Shown in pieces: positions 27,301 to 40,200 of a DNA stretch of 64,000 bases. The DNA comes from Strigops habroptila (taxonomy: Eukaryota; Chordata; Aves; Psittaciformes; Psittacidae): assembly GCF_004027225.2 (NCBI RefSeq), contig NC_046358.1:68095028-68159027 (forward strand), in the 5' to 3' direction. The notes under the pieces are model-generated. The model was not told where the DNA came from and made no database searches. It saw nothing but the letters and a program-made list of their open reading frames with translations. The first letter of the stretch is position 1. Each line of letters starts with the position of its first letter. The translations under genes and the position numbers were made by a program.

Positions 27301-28200
27301 CTCAAAATAACTAACTGGTGAAAATTACAGGAAGAATCAACAACATGCTTGCTAAAGGTATCAGGCGGTCAAATGGCCTAGAAGTAGTAACACAGAACAG
27401 CTTAAAAAACCTGAGACTGAACTGACTCTTCCTGCTGGCCTGTTAGCCAAGGTGCCAGTCAACCCTTGAGTCCATCTGTAAAGTCCACAGGGCACTGGCG
27501 GACATGCACAACACAAACCTTCTCATCCTTGGGTGGACGCCCCCGCTTTCGGGGGCTCTGCTCCTGGGCTCTTTTCAAAGGTGATTTTGATCCTCTCTCT
27601 GATGAGACAGAAGAGACCCTCTTTTTTCCTTCCCCTGTGCCCTTCTTCAACTTCCCTTCAGGCAAACTGGCTTTGCGTTTCTCTTCACCAGCAGATTGCT
27701 TGCCTCTTTCTTCACTGGAATTATGCCGATTCTTCTCTTCATTGGAGTTATGGGAAGATGCCTGAGAGATTACAGAACAGAAGATGGTAAGGAAAGAAAA
27801 GAAGAGCTGGAATGATTTTCATGCAAAACCAAGGATGTGAAGGACCCTGTGCTGATTACTAACAAGCAAAACGACAGCACAGTAACTTGAAAACTAGATA
27901 TTTGTTAGCCCTTGGAAGTTGGTGAATGAAGTTCCTGGTTAGTTCTCCTGCAAAAACACATCAGTTTAAGTAAGGAGTAACAGAACAGGCCACTTGAAGA
28001 CTTGCTGGTAGCATGTGCACATAGATGCACTTCCAGTATACTGAAGACAGGATTAGCAGATATCAACTTCTAGCCCAAGACCTAAGACTAATTTATCAAA
28101 TCATCATAAGCAGATCAATTAGCCTCGTCAGTTTCTCCATCGGTTTACCACCACCTTTTTCCCACCAAACAAGATCGAATGGGGAAGAAAAGATGATAGA

Positions 28201-28235
<35 letters not shown>

Positions 28236-31200
28236 AAAAAACCCCAAAGGTGTGAAAACAAACCCGCCCTCAACTTGCCAGAGGCGGCAAACTCCTTTCA
28301 CATAAAAAAGGACCTGATCATTATTTATGCCAAGATTTGTTTTGATGCAGAGAGTAAAAAAGAAACCACTCACCTGGTCCTTGCCTTTGGTTTTTCTAAG
28401 AAACTCCTCTACAGCATCCACGGCTTGCTGGAAGCGCTTACCCTTGTTAATCTTTATCATTTCCTCTTTGTGAGGGTGATAAGGCTTTAGCTGCTCCACT
28501 TTGATCCAAGCACTAGAAACAAGAAAGTAAGTTAGTTATATTCTCCAAAGAGCAACTTTCTCAACCATCCCACTTCCAAAAAAGCACAGATACACCTTTT
28601 TTCTCCAGAGCTACTGATGATAGTAGCCCAAATTAACTTACTCTCTACAGCCTGAAAGGCTGTGATTTCTGCATTCACCAAGAATTTTCTTCTGGCACTT
28701 CATTTCTCTCTCAAGTTTTATATCCTCTTATGCTAGCAGTGCTCCACTCTAAGCGCTATTCATATACTATCAGCAAGACAGCTTTTGGGTGTGATCATAG
28801 GTACTTTTTTAGAACAGAGGCAGTCTAGAGACTGCTCTTGTATCATGAGGAGAAATACCCACAATCACATGCTTCCACAAAAGGTAATCAATAATATGAA
28901 TCTGCTCGAGAGGTTGTTGAGAGCAGGGGCCACAAAACAATTCTGAGCCACCCATCCCTGTTTAAACATACTTTGCACACATGAGGAAAAAAAGCAAAAT
29001 CACGTATCTCTAATAGACCCAACCACAAGTAAAATGAGCACAAACATCATAGCTTATTGCTGAAGAAATTTCTGATGTACCTTGTATTCCTCATGAAACC
29101 AATGTTGTCATTTGTGAGGGAAAAGAACCACTCTTCACTATTGATATTTTAAGATGAACTGGTACAGTAGCACAGTATTAACCTGACTGCAGTCCTATGA
29201 GGAAACTCAAGTAACTTCCCACTGCTGCTAAATAGGACTTTTTGACATTTACCAAATGTTTAAGTGGTCAAGTATAGGGTGACAACTCTGTTTTCCTTGA
29301 GGTTGACAAGTTCTTCTATCACTCCTTCACTGCAGCTTAGGGGAATGCCTTTGCTTTCAAAATTCCTTATGGCTCTCAGAGATCAGACCACCTGCCTCTC
29401 TCCCCAGACTCAAGCCTAGGCTTATCAGCTACACTGTTACAAAGCCACTTCCATCCAACTGAAACCAGACCCTGCATAAATTTTAGAAAAGCTTTTCCTG
29501 AGCTAGGATGGCTAACAGTGCTTCCTAGCACACAGTAAAACCCAATCAAACCGATTTTCTCTGGTCCCAAAACATCTCTGTTACAAACATCAACTAGCCA
29601 TGGTTATAGGTTTTAAGTATTTTCCAGTGCAGTTTAGCTCTTGCAAGCAGGTGAAGTGGTTTAATAGCCGCCTTTTCAGACACTGTAAGCATCATGTCAC
29701 ACAGCTAAGCTGAACATCAAGGTGAAAATAACAGTAATTATTATTATTGTCATTATGCCTTGCTGGATCTTGCTTGTCCTCTCTTCATGAATATAACCCA
29801 GTAAACTCTTCAAAACTTCACGGAAATCCTTCTCTTCGCTGGCATTAGCCCCTGTAGTCAGGAATCGATCTGCTTGAAGTAGACTGAAGCTTTTCGGGTC
29901 ACATTTGGAGAGATGAGGCCTCCTGCTCAAACTGACTGCAAAACATCCTGGCATCCTTCCCATACTGCCGCTGCAGCCTACATCAGGATGCCACCATTGT
30001 CTTGAAGCAGAACCCAGTACTATTTTGCATGCAAAGCTGAATCCTTTTGCTTAGTTTACATCTTCTTCATAATACTGACTTTAATATAATATAAAAAGTC
30101 AAATTATTACTTTCAGACTAGAGTGTGCCATCTGGCAGCTGTTCAAAGAACCGCAGCTAGCTACCCAGACATCAGTGCACTATATCTTAAAATTCTCTTC
30201 TACTGTAAAGCTCTTCTGTGTGGCAGTCAGTGACAAAGCATCCCTAGGTGCTAGACAACATCAGCTCACAAAACCCTTCCGTTACGTATACAAAGGAAAT
30301 AAAATTTTGGAGTACATTACAATACGGCATGATAAACCTTGTTACCAAATTCGAATTTCTAAATAAAAATTACTTTTTTCTATCAAGGCATTCTCTTGGG
30401 TTTCTGCACATCCTATCCCTCCTCACCACCCATGTCCAATTAGCTTCCTTTCTCATTACTTTTCCTTTGGTATGGAGAACATCTAAAGCACAAAGTTTTC
30501 TGGCTCCTAGCTTCAAAGATGCATCCTGGCACTTAAGACCCCCAGGACAAAAAGCTAGTGATCTCAGAGGCAAACTAATCAGTGAAAAACAGTCTTAAAT
30601 GCTGCCTCAGTGTTAAAAATAAAATACAATTTTAAAAAATAGTAATAAAGTCTTTTCCTTTCCACTTTGGTTTTTTTGTGTGTCACTTACATGGACAACC
30701 TTCTATAAGATATGAACATATCTCTGCTCTCAACACTTTAAAACAAAAGAACTTTCCACCAAAACAATAATTCATGTTCAGAAACAAGATCTCTCTCTGT
30801 TAAGCAATAACCTCAATGCCAACAAAAGCAAATATTTAGGTAAGAGGCCTCTAGGATACAACATGTAAAAGAAACTACTATTTGGATGGTCGCACTCAAA
30901 GAGTTGCAGTCAACAGCTCCATGTCCAAGTAGAGATCAGTGATGATCAGTGGTGTTCCTCAGAGGTCCATACTGGAACCAGTGCTGTTAACATCTTTGTC
31001 AGTGACATGGACAGTGGGATCGAGCATCCTCAGCAAGTCTCCTGATTACACCGAGCTGTGTGGTGCAGTCAACACGCTGAAGGGAAGGGATGCCATACAG
31101 AGGGACCTGGACAAGCTGAAGACGTGGGCCAATGCCAACCTCATGAAGTTCAACAAGGCCAAGTACAAGGTCCTGCACCTGGGTCAGGGCAATCCCAAGC

Positions 31201-34200
31201 ACAAATACAGGTTGGGCAGAGACTGGATGGAGCAGCCCTGAGGAGAAGGACTTGGGGGTGTTGGGTGACAGGAAGCTCCCCTTGACCTGCTGCTCACGCT
31301 CTGGGGATACAGCCCAGCACACAGTGGGGTTCTTGGCTCAAGTGCACATCCCCAGTGCACTTGAAGTGCATGAGCAGCAGGTCGAGGGAGGGGATTCTCC
31401 ACCTCTGCTGCACTCTGGGGAGACTCCCCCTGCAGCTCTGGGGCAACAACACAAGAGGGACGTGGAGCTGTTGGAGCGAGTCCAGAGGAGGCCACGGAGA
31501 TGCTGCGAGGGCTGGAGCAGCTCTGCTCTGGAGACAGGCTGAGAGAGCTGGGCTTGTTCAGCCTGGAGAAGAGAAGGCTCCTTAAGGGGAGACCTTAGAG
31601 CAGCTCCCAGTGCCTAAAGGGGCTACAAGAAACCTGGAGAGGGGCTTTGGACAAGGGCCTGTAGGGACAGGACAAGGGGGAATGGCTTTAACCTGACAGA
31701 GGGGAGATCGAGATGAGCTCTTAGGCAGAAGTTCTTCCCTGTGAGGGTGCTGAGGCACTGGCACAGGTTGCCCGGAGAAGCTGTGGCTGCCCCATTCCTA
31801 GCAGTGTTCAAGGCCAGGTTGGATGGGGCTTGGAGCAACCTGGTCTAGTGGAAGGTGTCCCTGCCCGTGGCAGGGGGTTGGAACTGGATGAGCTTTAAGG
31901 TCCCTTCCAACCCAAACCAGGCTGTGATTCTGTGATAACTCAGCAATGAATTAATGCCCTAGAAAAGCATTAGTGACATTACATTACTGAAGATGTCATA
32001 TCAGTGTAAGAAATTTCTAGATGTAATCTTTCTGAAATGTTCGTTCAGGTCCTGACATCAGAAAACAATGTTTGCCAGGTACTAGATGTGGCACTTCTTG
32101 GCAGTCTGAGGGTACAGGCCAAGCTGGATGAGCTTCAAGGTCTCTTCCAACCCAAACCAATCTGTGATTCTGTGATAACTCAGCAATGAATTAATGCCCT
32201 AGAAAGGCATTACATTACTGAAGATGTCGTATTTAAGATGAAATTGTATTCATACTGCTACACAGAGTCATCTGACATCTGTAAAGAATGGGCTAAACAA
32301 AAAGTGAAAAGATGTAAAAAAGGTATGTGTTAGTAATGGGTTTCTCTATTAGTTTCTCTATACCCTTCCTCACCTTCTCCAAAATATCATTCTTATAAAA
32401 CCACTACTCATGTAAAATCCATGTTATATTTATGAACAATAATAAAAAATTCCAATGCTTTTAAAGCAAAGGTGCTAATACATACTATGAATGTGACCTG
32501 GAGCTGCATGGAAAACAGTGGCACTGGAAAGATGCAATCAGAGCTGCCAGACTCAAATCCATGATATGAGCTTAGCACAGGTAAGTAGGCCTTAACCACC
32601 CAACATTCAAGCCACTTTAGTCCAGTCTAAAGGTATTAATTCCTCATGATAAATTGGAGAAATCGAAGTCGAGGACAACACACAAATACAAAATTTTTGC
32701 AAGCCTTACGTTTAGGGATGGAAAACAGTGGCACTGTATCTCAGAATCTCTGGTACTTACTACAGTCTGGGAAAAAATTCATCATGTTCTACATTGCATC
32801 AGTATAGATGTCCACACTAAATGCTAACACAACCAACTTCAAAAGTCAAAAGAAAACTCCTTGGTTATTTACAAGCCCAGTATGTGTGAGCACACAACAG
32901 AGAAATCAAAATGAGTTTCCTGCTGTTAAAAGGAAATGCCTCAATTTCCATCAGTAAAACAACTCAAATGTCTGAAGTATGGAATTTGACATGTAAACTT
33001 CTTCATGGAAAAAAAAAAAAAAAAAACCCAACCCAAACCCAACCACACTAAATTAGAATGAATGTCCATGCAGCTAAAGGGAGGGCATACTGAGCAAAAG
33101 AAAACAAAGCAGCAGGGCAACACTGAAAGAAATTTTAAGTACTAGATTTTTCAAATTTGTGCAATAAAAAACCTGCTGCAGAGTACTTACACATCCAAAG
33201 ATACCAGTAAGAGGTGGAAAAGTTTTTACTATAGTAATTTTCAGCTATGGCACTCTGCCTGCAGAAATGCCTAACAACATGCCAGCTGGCTGTGCTATAC
33301 AGCACTATGGCTATACAGAGCTCTGCACAGAATAAATGCCTAGCTGAGAAATACCAGTGCTACAAGCTAACCCTCTCTTGTCAGCCTGGCCTGTACGCTC
33401 AGACTGCCAAGAAGTACCACATCTAGTACCTGGCAAACATTGTTTTCTGATGTCAGGACCTGAACGAACATTTCAGAAAGATTACATCTAGAAATTTCTC
33501 ACACTGATATGACATCTTCAGTAATGTAATGTCACTAATGCTTTTCTAGGGCATTAATTCATTGCTGCGTTATCACAGAATCACAGCCTGGTTTGGGTTG
33601 GAAGGGACCAGATCATGGGGAGCTTTTCACCAACCAACACCCCCAAGTCCTTCTCCTCAGGCTGCAATACGCTGCAGATTATTTTACTCATCTTGGATTG
33701 CAAGCTTTCAATTTTTAAATTAATACATCAAGTCAGGAAGAGCCCCTTGACCCTGCCACATTTAGTAAGACTATTTAGTTTTATTCTGATGCTTCATAAA
33801 AGTGCTATGAGTAAGAATGGACTGCTCCAGCTTCCTATTAAGACTTTGATATACATGACTTGCAAGACCATTTGGCTATTACAGACTATCTAACGGGGAA
33901 AGAGGGTGAGATACAAGCTAAATGTTTGTGCACACATCTCTGATAACTGTAGGACTCTTGCTAGTATTTCTACGAAACACAGTAGAATACCTTCAAAACA
34001 TTTTTTTTTTTAATTATTTTTATTTTTAACAGTGTCATATAACGAATTCCGAAGCAGGCTATGAAATAGTGCTGGATGAAGACAGGCTTGCAAGACAGGC
34101 TTGCAAGCTGCGGGCCTGCCAGTCTGTTAGTTCTAACTACTAAAAGCAAAAAGGCACATATATAGGAAAGCGTAAGTTCTTATATTGCAGTACTTGACTA

Positions 34201-37200
34201 CTGGAATGACCTACAAAGACTTTCTAGGACAAGACTGTAGCTTGGGAAATGAAAGGGGACCTTAAAACTATCTTAAAAGCACAGTTAGAAACACAGGTAA
34301 GAGTTCAAAGTTCCACTTCTACTTAGAAAGTCTAAATTAAAATTGTTTTGCTTATACTCCCATATTTTGATGTTATTACATCCTTGCCAGGTCTATGGGC
34401 AGGAAACATCAGGTCTTCTTGGTTTTAGATGAAGAATCCTTTTAATGTGACTTGCTCTGACAAGAGGCAGTCAGAAAAATAACTCCTAGGCAGACTAGAA
34501 AAATCTCCTTATCAATATGGAGAACAAGTAAGTAAGAGGCACTACATGAATATGTGCATCACATCAGAAGCAACTAACTCCACCTGTACAATTAACATAA
34601 GGAACACATAGCTCAACAGAAGCTTTATCAAAAAGCCAGGTCTTAGAGCACAGTCTGAATGCACTCATGCTCCCACTTTATTGTCTTTAGCCAAAACTAC
34701 TTAGAGCCTCCCAGTTAACGTATTTCCTTAGTCACTGCAGCATTGCACTGGGCCAGTAAGTATTAGTATTCAATTCACAGATAAAGAAAACTACATTTTC
34801 TTCTGCGCTGTATCCTAAGCTACAAATAATCAAAACCTATCTATAACTACACCAAAGCCACTTCCAAACTCATCACTATGTTTTTATTTACCCCTCCACT
34901 CTGCTCAGATGCATGCACACCAGTTCTCACTTCTAAACAGCTTTCTTCTTAATCTTTGGTATGGCAAACTGGAGCCACCTAAGTCAGGAGGAAACAGTTT
35001 TTACCTAGCCTGAAACTGTGGCATTACTGACCACTTCAGTCACCTGGGAAACCTCAGAAGAAAATATGACTATCAAGTCTGAGATTGCCTACCCATCAAC
35101 AAATTGGATGGCAACCACCCTCAGAAGTTTGTGAGAGGAATTCTACTCAGCAGCTATCATCACCTTCACCTTATACACACTGGACAACAGGCAAATAGCT
35201 TATGTCCGTATCCTTACCTGCTGAACCTTGACAAACTAAAGCAAGAATAGAAGTATAAAAATGGATCAGTGATATAGGAACATTACCTTACAAACCTGAA
35301 AGTGGCAGAAAGAGTGAAGTGCTAGAAAACTGAAGCAACATGCACTAGAATATCAGTATGAGTAAGTGTACTCAACACAACATGGACTACAGTCAGTGAT
35401 GGAACTTTGCATAATCCTATTTGTCATGCTCTTCAGTATGTAGAGTAGTGACATTTCATAGGTTGTGTCTTTCCACTTACTGTTTATATGCACTTAGAAA
35501 AAAGTATCTGCAAAACACATTAGTTTACTCCACAAAATAATTAAAGGGATTTTCTCTTCATGCTCACATTTCAAGTAAAATCATCTAAATTTTTCCTGAT
35601 TTGGTTTGTTGATAATGCTCAAAGATCAGGATTTTCTCCAGCAGCACGCTGGTTAGAATACCACAGTTCTAACCAGCACACCCTTTCAAACTTCCAAGTC
35701 AGGACAGAACAGGCACACAAGTTTCTCTGTCTATTATTCTTATTTTGAAAGCAGAACAAAGGGGACAGCATTAATTTCTATTTAATTTTCCAGTAGGGTA
35801 TGCCAGTCAAAGTGAGCAAACTTCTAAATCATTATTATCTAACAGGAAATGATTAAATTTCACAAGCTGGAGATGGGAGGGGGAGACACGACAACAACCA
35901 CACTACCTCACTGTGCCAGACCTGGATTTTCCCTCGCCAGAGCTCTAGAATCATGTAATAAATCCCAATTATTTTGCAGCTCTGAATTCTTTATTTGCAA
36001 TCCTGACGCTAATCTCAGCTACAGCACCCCAGACACATGACCACTTTTTCCAAACTTGTCTTAACACAAAATATCTCTGTATTTGATTAAATAATGTGAA
36101 ATACAAGAATCAAGAACAATCAGGATAAAAACAGTCAATCTCCTCAACTTTAGAACTTGATTAGCTCAAATAACCATGTCCAACAACATCACCACCAAAA
36201 ACCACTCTCTGCCCTCAAATCAACCTTCACCTGCCTTAGACTACTACAGATCCAACTAAAGTTCATACTAGTATGCAGCATTCACTCTACTCCATCAAGT
36301 TTAGATCTCGGTTCTTAGTGGAAAATTATTTTTAAATATTGAGCAAAAATAATTTATTTTCAATAATTTCCTTAAGAAACATCCATTAAATGGTTTCAGT
36401 TGTTACCTTTTTTAAAAAAGTTAAGGGGTTTCTAGTCTTCCACAGGTAATTGCAATTTTCTCCCTTATTGCATGACTTAATGCAAAATAACAGAAAATAA
36501 AGAGGAAAAGAAAAAGGCAAAATAATTTTCAGTTTGATGAAATCCCAAAGTTCTCGGTGGGGTTGGGCGATTTTGTTGGGTTTTTTGTTTGTTTGTTTTC
36601 CAGTTTGTAACTATCTAAGTGTAGACAACTATGATTCTATAGATGCGTTTGGAATCAACAAATTCTGCCTTGAAAAAGGTAATCTATAACAGTTTTTGCT
36701 TTCCTGTACTGTAAAGTCTTCTCAAAGCACAGCAAGAATTTTTTCAGTCACCAGGTATGACGGTATATTCTTTTACAAATGTCAAATATAGTGCTGGTTT
36801 ATTCTTCTGGCAGAAAAACAAATGCACACTCATTAGCTGTACCTTTCTCATACGCGCTTACATGCTAAAATCTAACCCTGTCATGTCACACCTACTCGTC
36901 TAAAAATGGCAAGCTACCAAGAGCTTTTCTTCACAGCAGCAACTAAAATCATAACATGATTTAGTTATGAGATGTCTTTCCAGCCTTCATACCCCCACAT
37001 GAGCAGCTATAGCATGCAATGATAGTTGGTTTCTTTTTTAAAGCGTAGATAAAAGACAATCCTTTGCAAAGCTACACTGCACTGTGTTAGTAAACATTTC
37101 TTCCATGAAAGATCCTTATTATATGGCACAGTATTTTCCCCAGATGAAAACAAGCAGGTACATACTGATCTTCCGTTCCAAAAAACTTCACAAAGAAGCA

Positions 37201-40200
37201 CTTTTTCCCACGAGGTTTCTTCAGATCTTTAGGTGGATTAACAATCTGAAGGTGATGAGAAGTGAAAGTTAAAAAGCACGTTATGAAAATTTACATTCTA
37301 TGATTTTGCGTCATGTTCAGCTACTGTAAGTTTGCTTACTTTTTCTACATGATTAGGAAGAGAACTTGAATCTGTAACAAGTCTTTCAAGTAAATATGTA
37401 AGCCATGTATTTCCTTAGATATGGATATGCTGCAGCAGAGTGAAAAAGTACCTGAACTCCACGGATGCATCACTACACTCTTAGTGAGGTTTTCTTCTCC
37501 TTATCTCCAATAGGTAAGTTATCAATCTTTTTTAAAATTGGCATTAATAATAACTTTTAATATCTCCATCTAAAGCTTTGCCTTCACACCCATAACAGAT
37601 TGCTAATAAAGTTTAAAATACTAGAAAAAAGCTGTCATTCAGTTACACAGGTGACACCTGAAAAGCTGTACGGGAGCCTGGAGTCCACTTGATACAATAA
37701 CCAAACGTTGATGGTTGTCAGCCACACCAACACCACTTTCCCCTGCCACATGCTGTTCTCTCAGCATGCTTAATCCTCATACATACACCAAAAATTAAAA
37801 CAAAGTTCCTTCAGAGATGTAGAAATAATAAAAATGGCACATACAATTTTTAAAATCTTTTTGGCCTTTCATCAGAAAAAAAACAAAAACCAAACAACCA
37901 AACCAGAAGGGAAAGTTCAACTACTCCCTACCTCCAGGATTACTCAAAAAACATAGCTCTAAAACATAGCTTGAGAAGACGGACTATTTCTATTACTTAA
38001 CAGAGTGCATTTAAGCAACCAACTTACTATGGGAGCAAAGAAACTTATCTTGCAAAAACCAAAAGGGATTAAATAACTAAATCTGGGAAACACAATCAGT
38101 TTCAGAGCTGGACGAACTGCTGTTCTCTGTTACTTTTCATCCATCTGAACTAACAGCTGTTAGTGACAGGCTCAACTGTATCAAACAAAGCCCTAAACTG
38201 GTTCACAGTTTAGATTTGTGCGGTATTATAAACAAAAAAAAAACCAAAACAAAAACAAACAACCCAACCAAAACGAAAAACAAAATAAAACAAACAAAAA
38301 AAAAAAAAAAAAAAAACAAAAAAAAAAAAAAAAACCAAAAACAAAAACCCAAACAAACAAAACCCAGTATTAATCTTCAACTGAAATGCTTTCAGGCAAA
38401 GCTCTCTCAGTGTAGAAGGAAAAAGCAAAATCAAACAAACAAAAAAACTCCACAAAACCTAAGAAAGTAAATACAACAATAATTAAAAAAAAAAAAAAAA
38501 AAAACCAAAACAAAAAAAAAAAAAAAAAACAAAAAAACAAACCAAATAACACCACAAACACACACACAAAAAAAAACCCCAATAAAAACCAAAGAGCCAC
38601 CCAACCTCACCTTTCCTGGCCATGGAGGATACCGGCCCAGCTTCCCCCTAGAGAAAAAAGAAAGTATTAGGCACTAGAACCAGAGGACAAGAAAACCCAA
38701 AAACCAAACAAACAAACAAACCAGCTATCCCACGTCTACATTTTTGGATTATGCCATATTTTTTGTGTTAAGAGAGTTACAACTTACATTCTAAACCTAC
38801 CATGACAGGCAGGACACCCAGCTGACACGCAAGCATTACAACTGTTAGATACCTGCACCTAAACTAAGCCTCTCACCATGAACTCACTAGTCTATCAGAA
38901 TTTAAACGAATAGATCAGCAGCGGCATAGCTACTGCCTGAAAAACACAGTGTTACGGTGCTTATTACTCCTGTAATACTGGATATTCCCTCACAAGGAAC
39001 TGAAAAATATATTGATGCAGGCAATCAAACCAAAGTTCAGGTTGGTAACTTATAGTCATCCAGACAGAACAGTCCAGTGAGCAGAGCAGCCACTGATTTC
39101 CAGCTCAGAGAACTGAGATTCTTAGAAGATCTCACAGGAAAGAATTAATGGCAGGATTCCCTGAGCAGGAGTTCCACATCACTTTTTTCAGGTGCCCACC
39201 ACCACAGTAACACATGCTTTAGCACAGTAACACATGCTAAAGATATAATAGAGCCATTAAAAAAGGCAGAAAAGTTTATTTCCTACACTTGCAAATGTTT
39301 CGATTACGAAAACTACACAAAAGTATTTATTCACAGAGGATACATTAGTCTTAGCTCTCAGCATGGTGGTAATGTTCTCACAAAACCTTATCAGTCATTG
39401 TCTTGCAAGAGACTGGCAAAGAACCTGTGGAGCCCACCACTCCCAAACCAGTAACTCTCAGCAAGCAGCTGTGAGCCCCTCCAGAGATGGCAATGCTGCA
39501 AAGATGATTCCGCAGCCATGGTCAGGCAGGAACACTGCCAAGAGCTGGAACTGCGACTGTGTCTCATATTTGGTACTTCCATTCTTGTACTGAACAAGAC
39601 ATTCATCAAAGCCTTTCCTATGTTACTCTCTTTGTACAGAGTTCTTCTGCGATGGCTCTAGGGATAGTACCTGTCTAGGTTGTCATGTACAAAACTAAAG
39701 CAGGATAATCTGCATTCCAACACTGCGAGCAGTGCACTCACTCCCCAAATCTGCCTTCAAAAAAAAAAAAAAAAAAATTATTTGCTAAAAGGAACCAATC
39801 TGTACTTACTTTGCTATATAAATTTGACAACTTCACAGCACTGTCAATTTTTCGGATGAGAAACTGCAGTTGCCACAGCCCGGAGCACGCGCTTCTTTTT
39901 ATCTGGGATATAAATATAAATGCATGCACTTGCGTGTTGGGGATTAGCTATTGCTTGCAAACCCTAGCAGGACACCCTGGCCTATCAAGTCCAGTAGAGC
40001 CTACGCTCTTAAAAAACCAGCGCTTGTAGGGCTCGATGGATTTCCCTCCTGATCAGGAAATACAAAGTCACAGGTCTCCGACTATTAGAGGGTAAACTGG
40101 AGTGACAAGGGTGCTTCTGTGAGGTACAACAGGGACATCCTAACCTGCAAAAAACCACTGTTTTCCCGGTTTGCCGTGTTGCTTCACTAAAGCACTGCCA

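Larger units (their letters stand above)
28513..37165 (-). other. GLYR1 intron 3 (8.65 kb)
   Basis: Largest intron in the window, between the exon coding the second part of the PWWP domain and the exon starting [11 protein letters not shown]. It contains the long CR1 copy at 30885-31936, the duplicated/inverted CR1-flank units at 31899-32232 and 33384-33660, and an A tract at 33008. From about 34 to 37.1 kb I see only unique A/T-rich sequence. Confidence 0.85.

Noticed and set aside
30939-31241. 100-codon plus-strand ORF
   Set aside because: Decayed end of the CR1 reverse transcriptase, described as a mobile element and not as a host gene.
38210-38600. Phe- or Lys/Thr-rich ORFs on both strands
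   Set aside because: Pure products of the A-rich low-complexity block.
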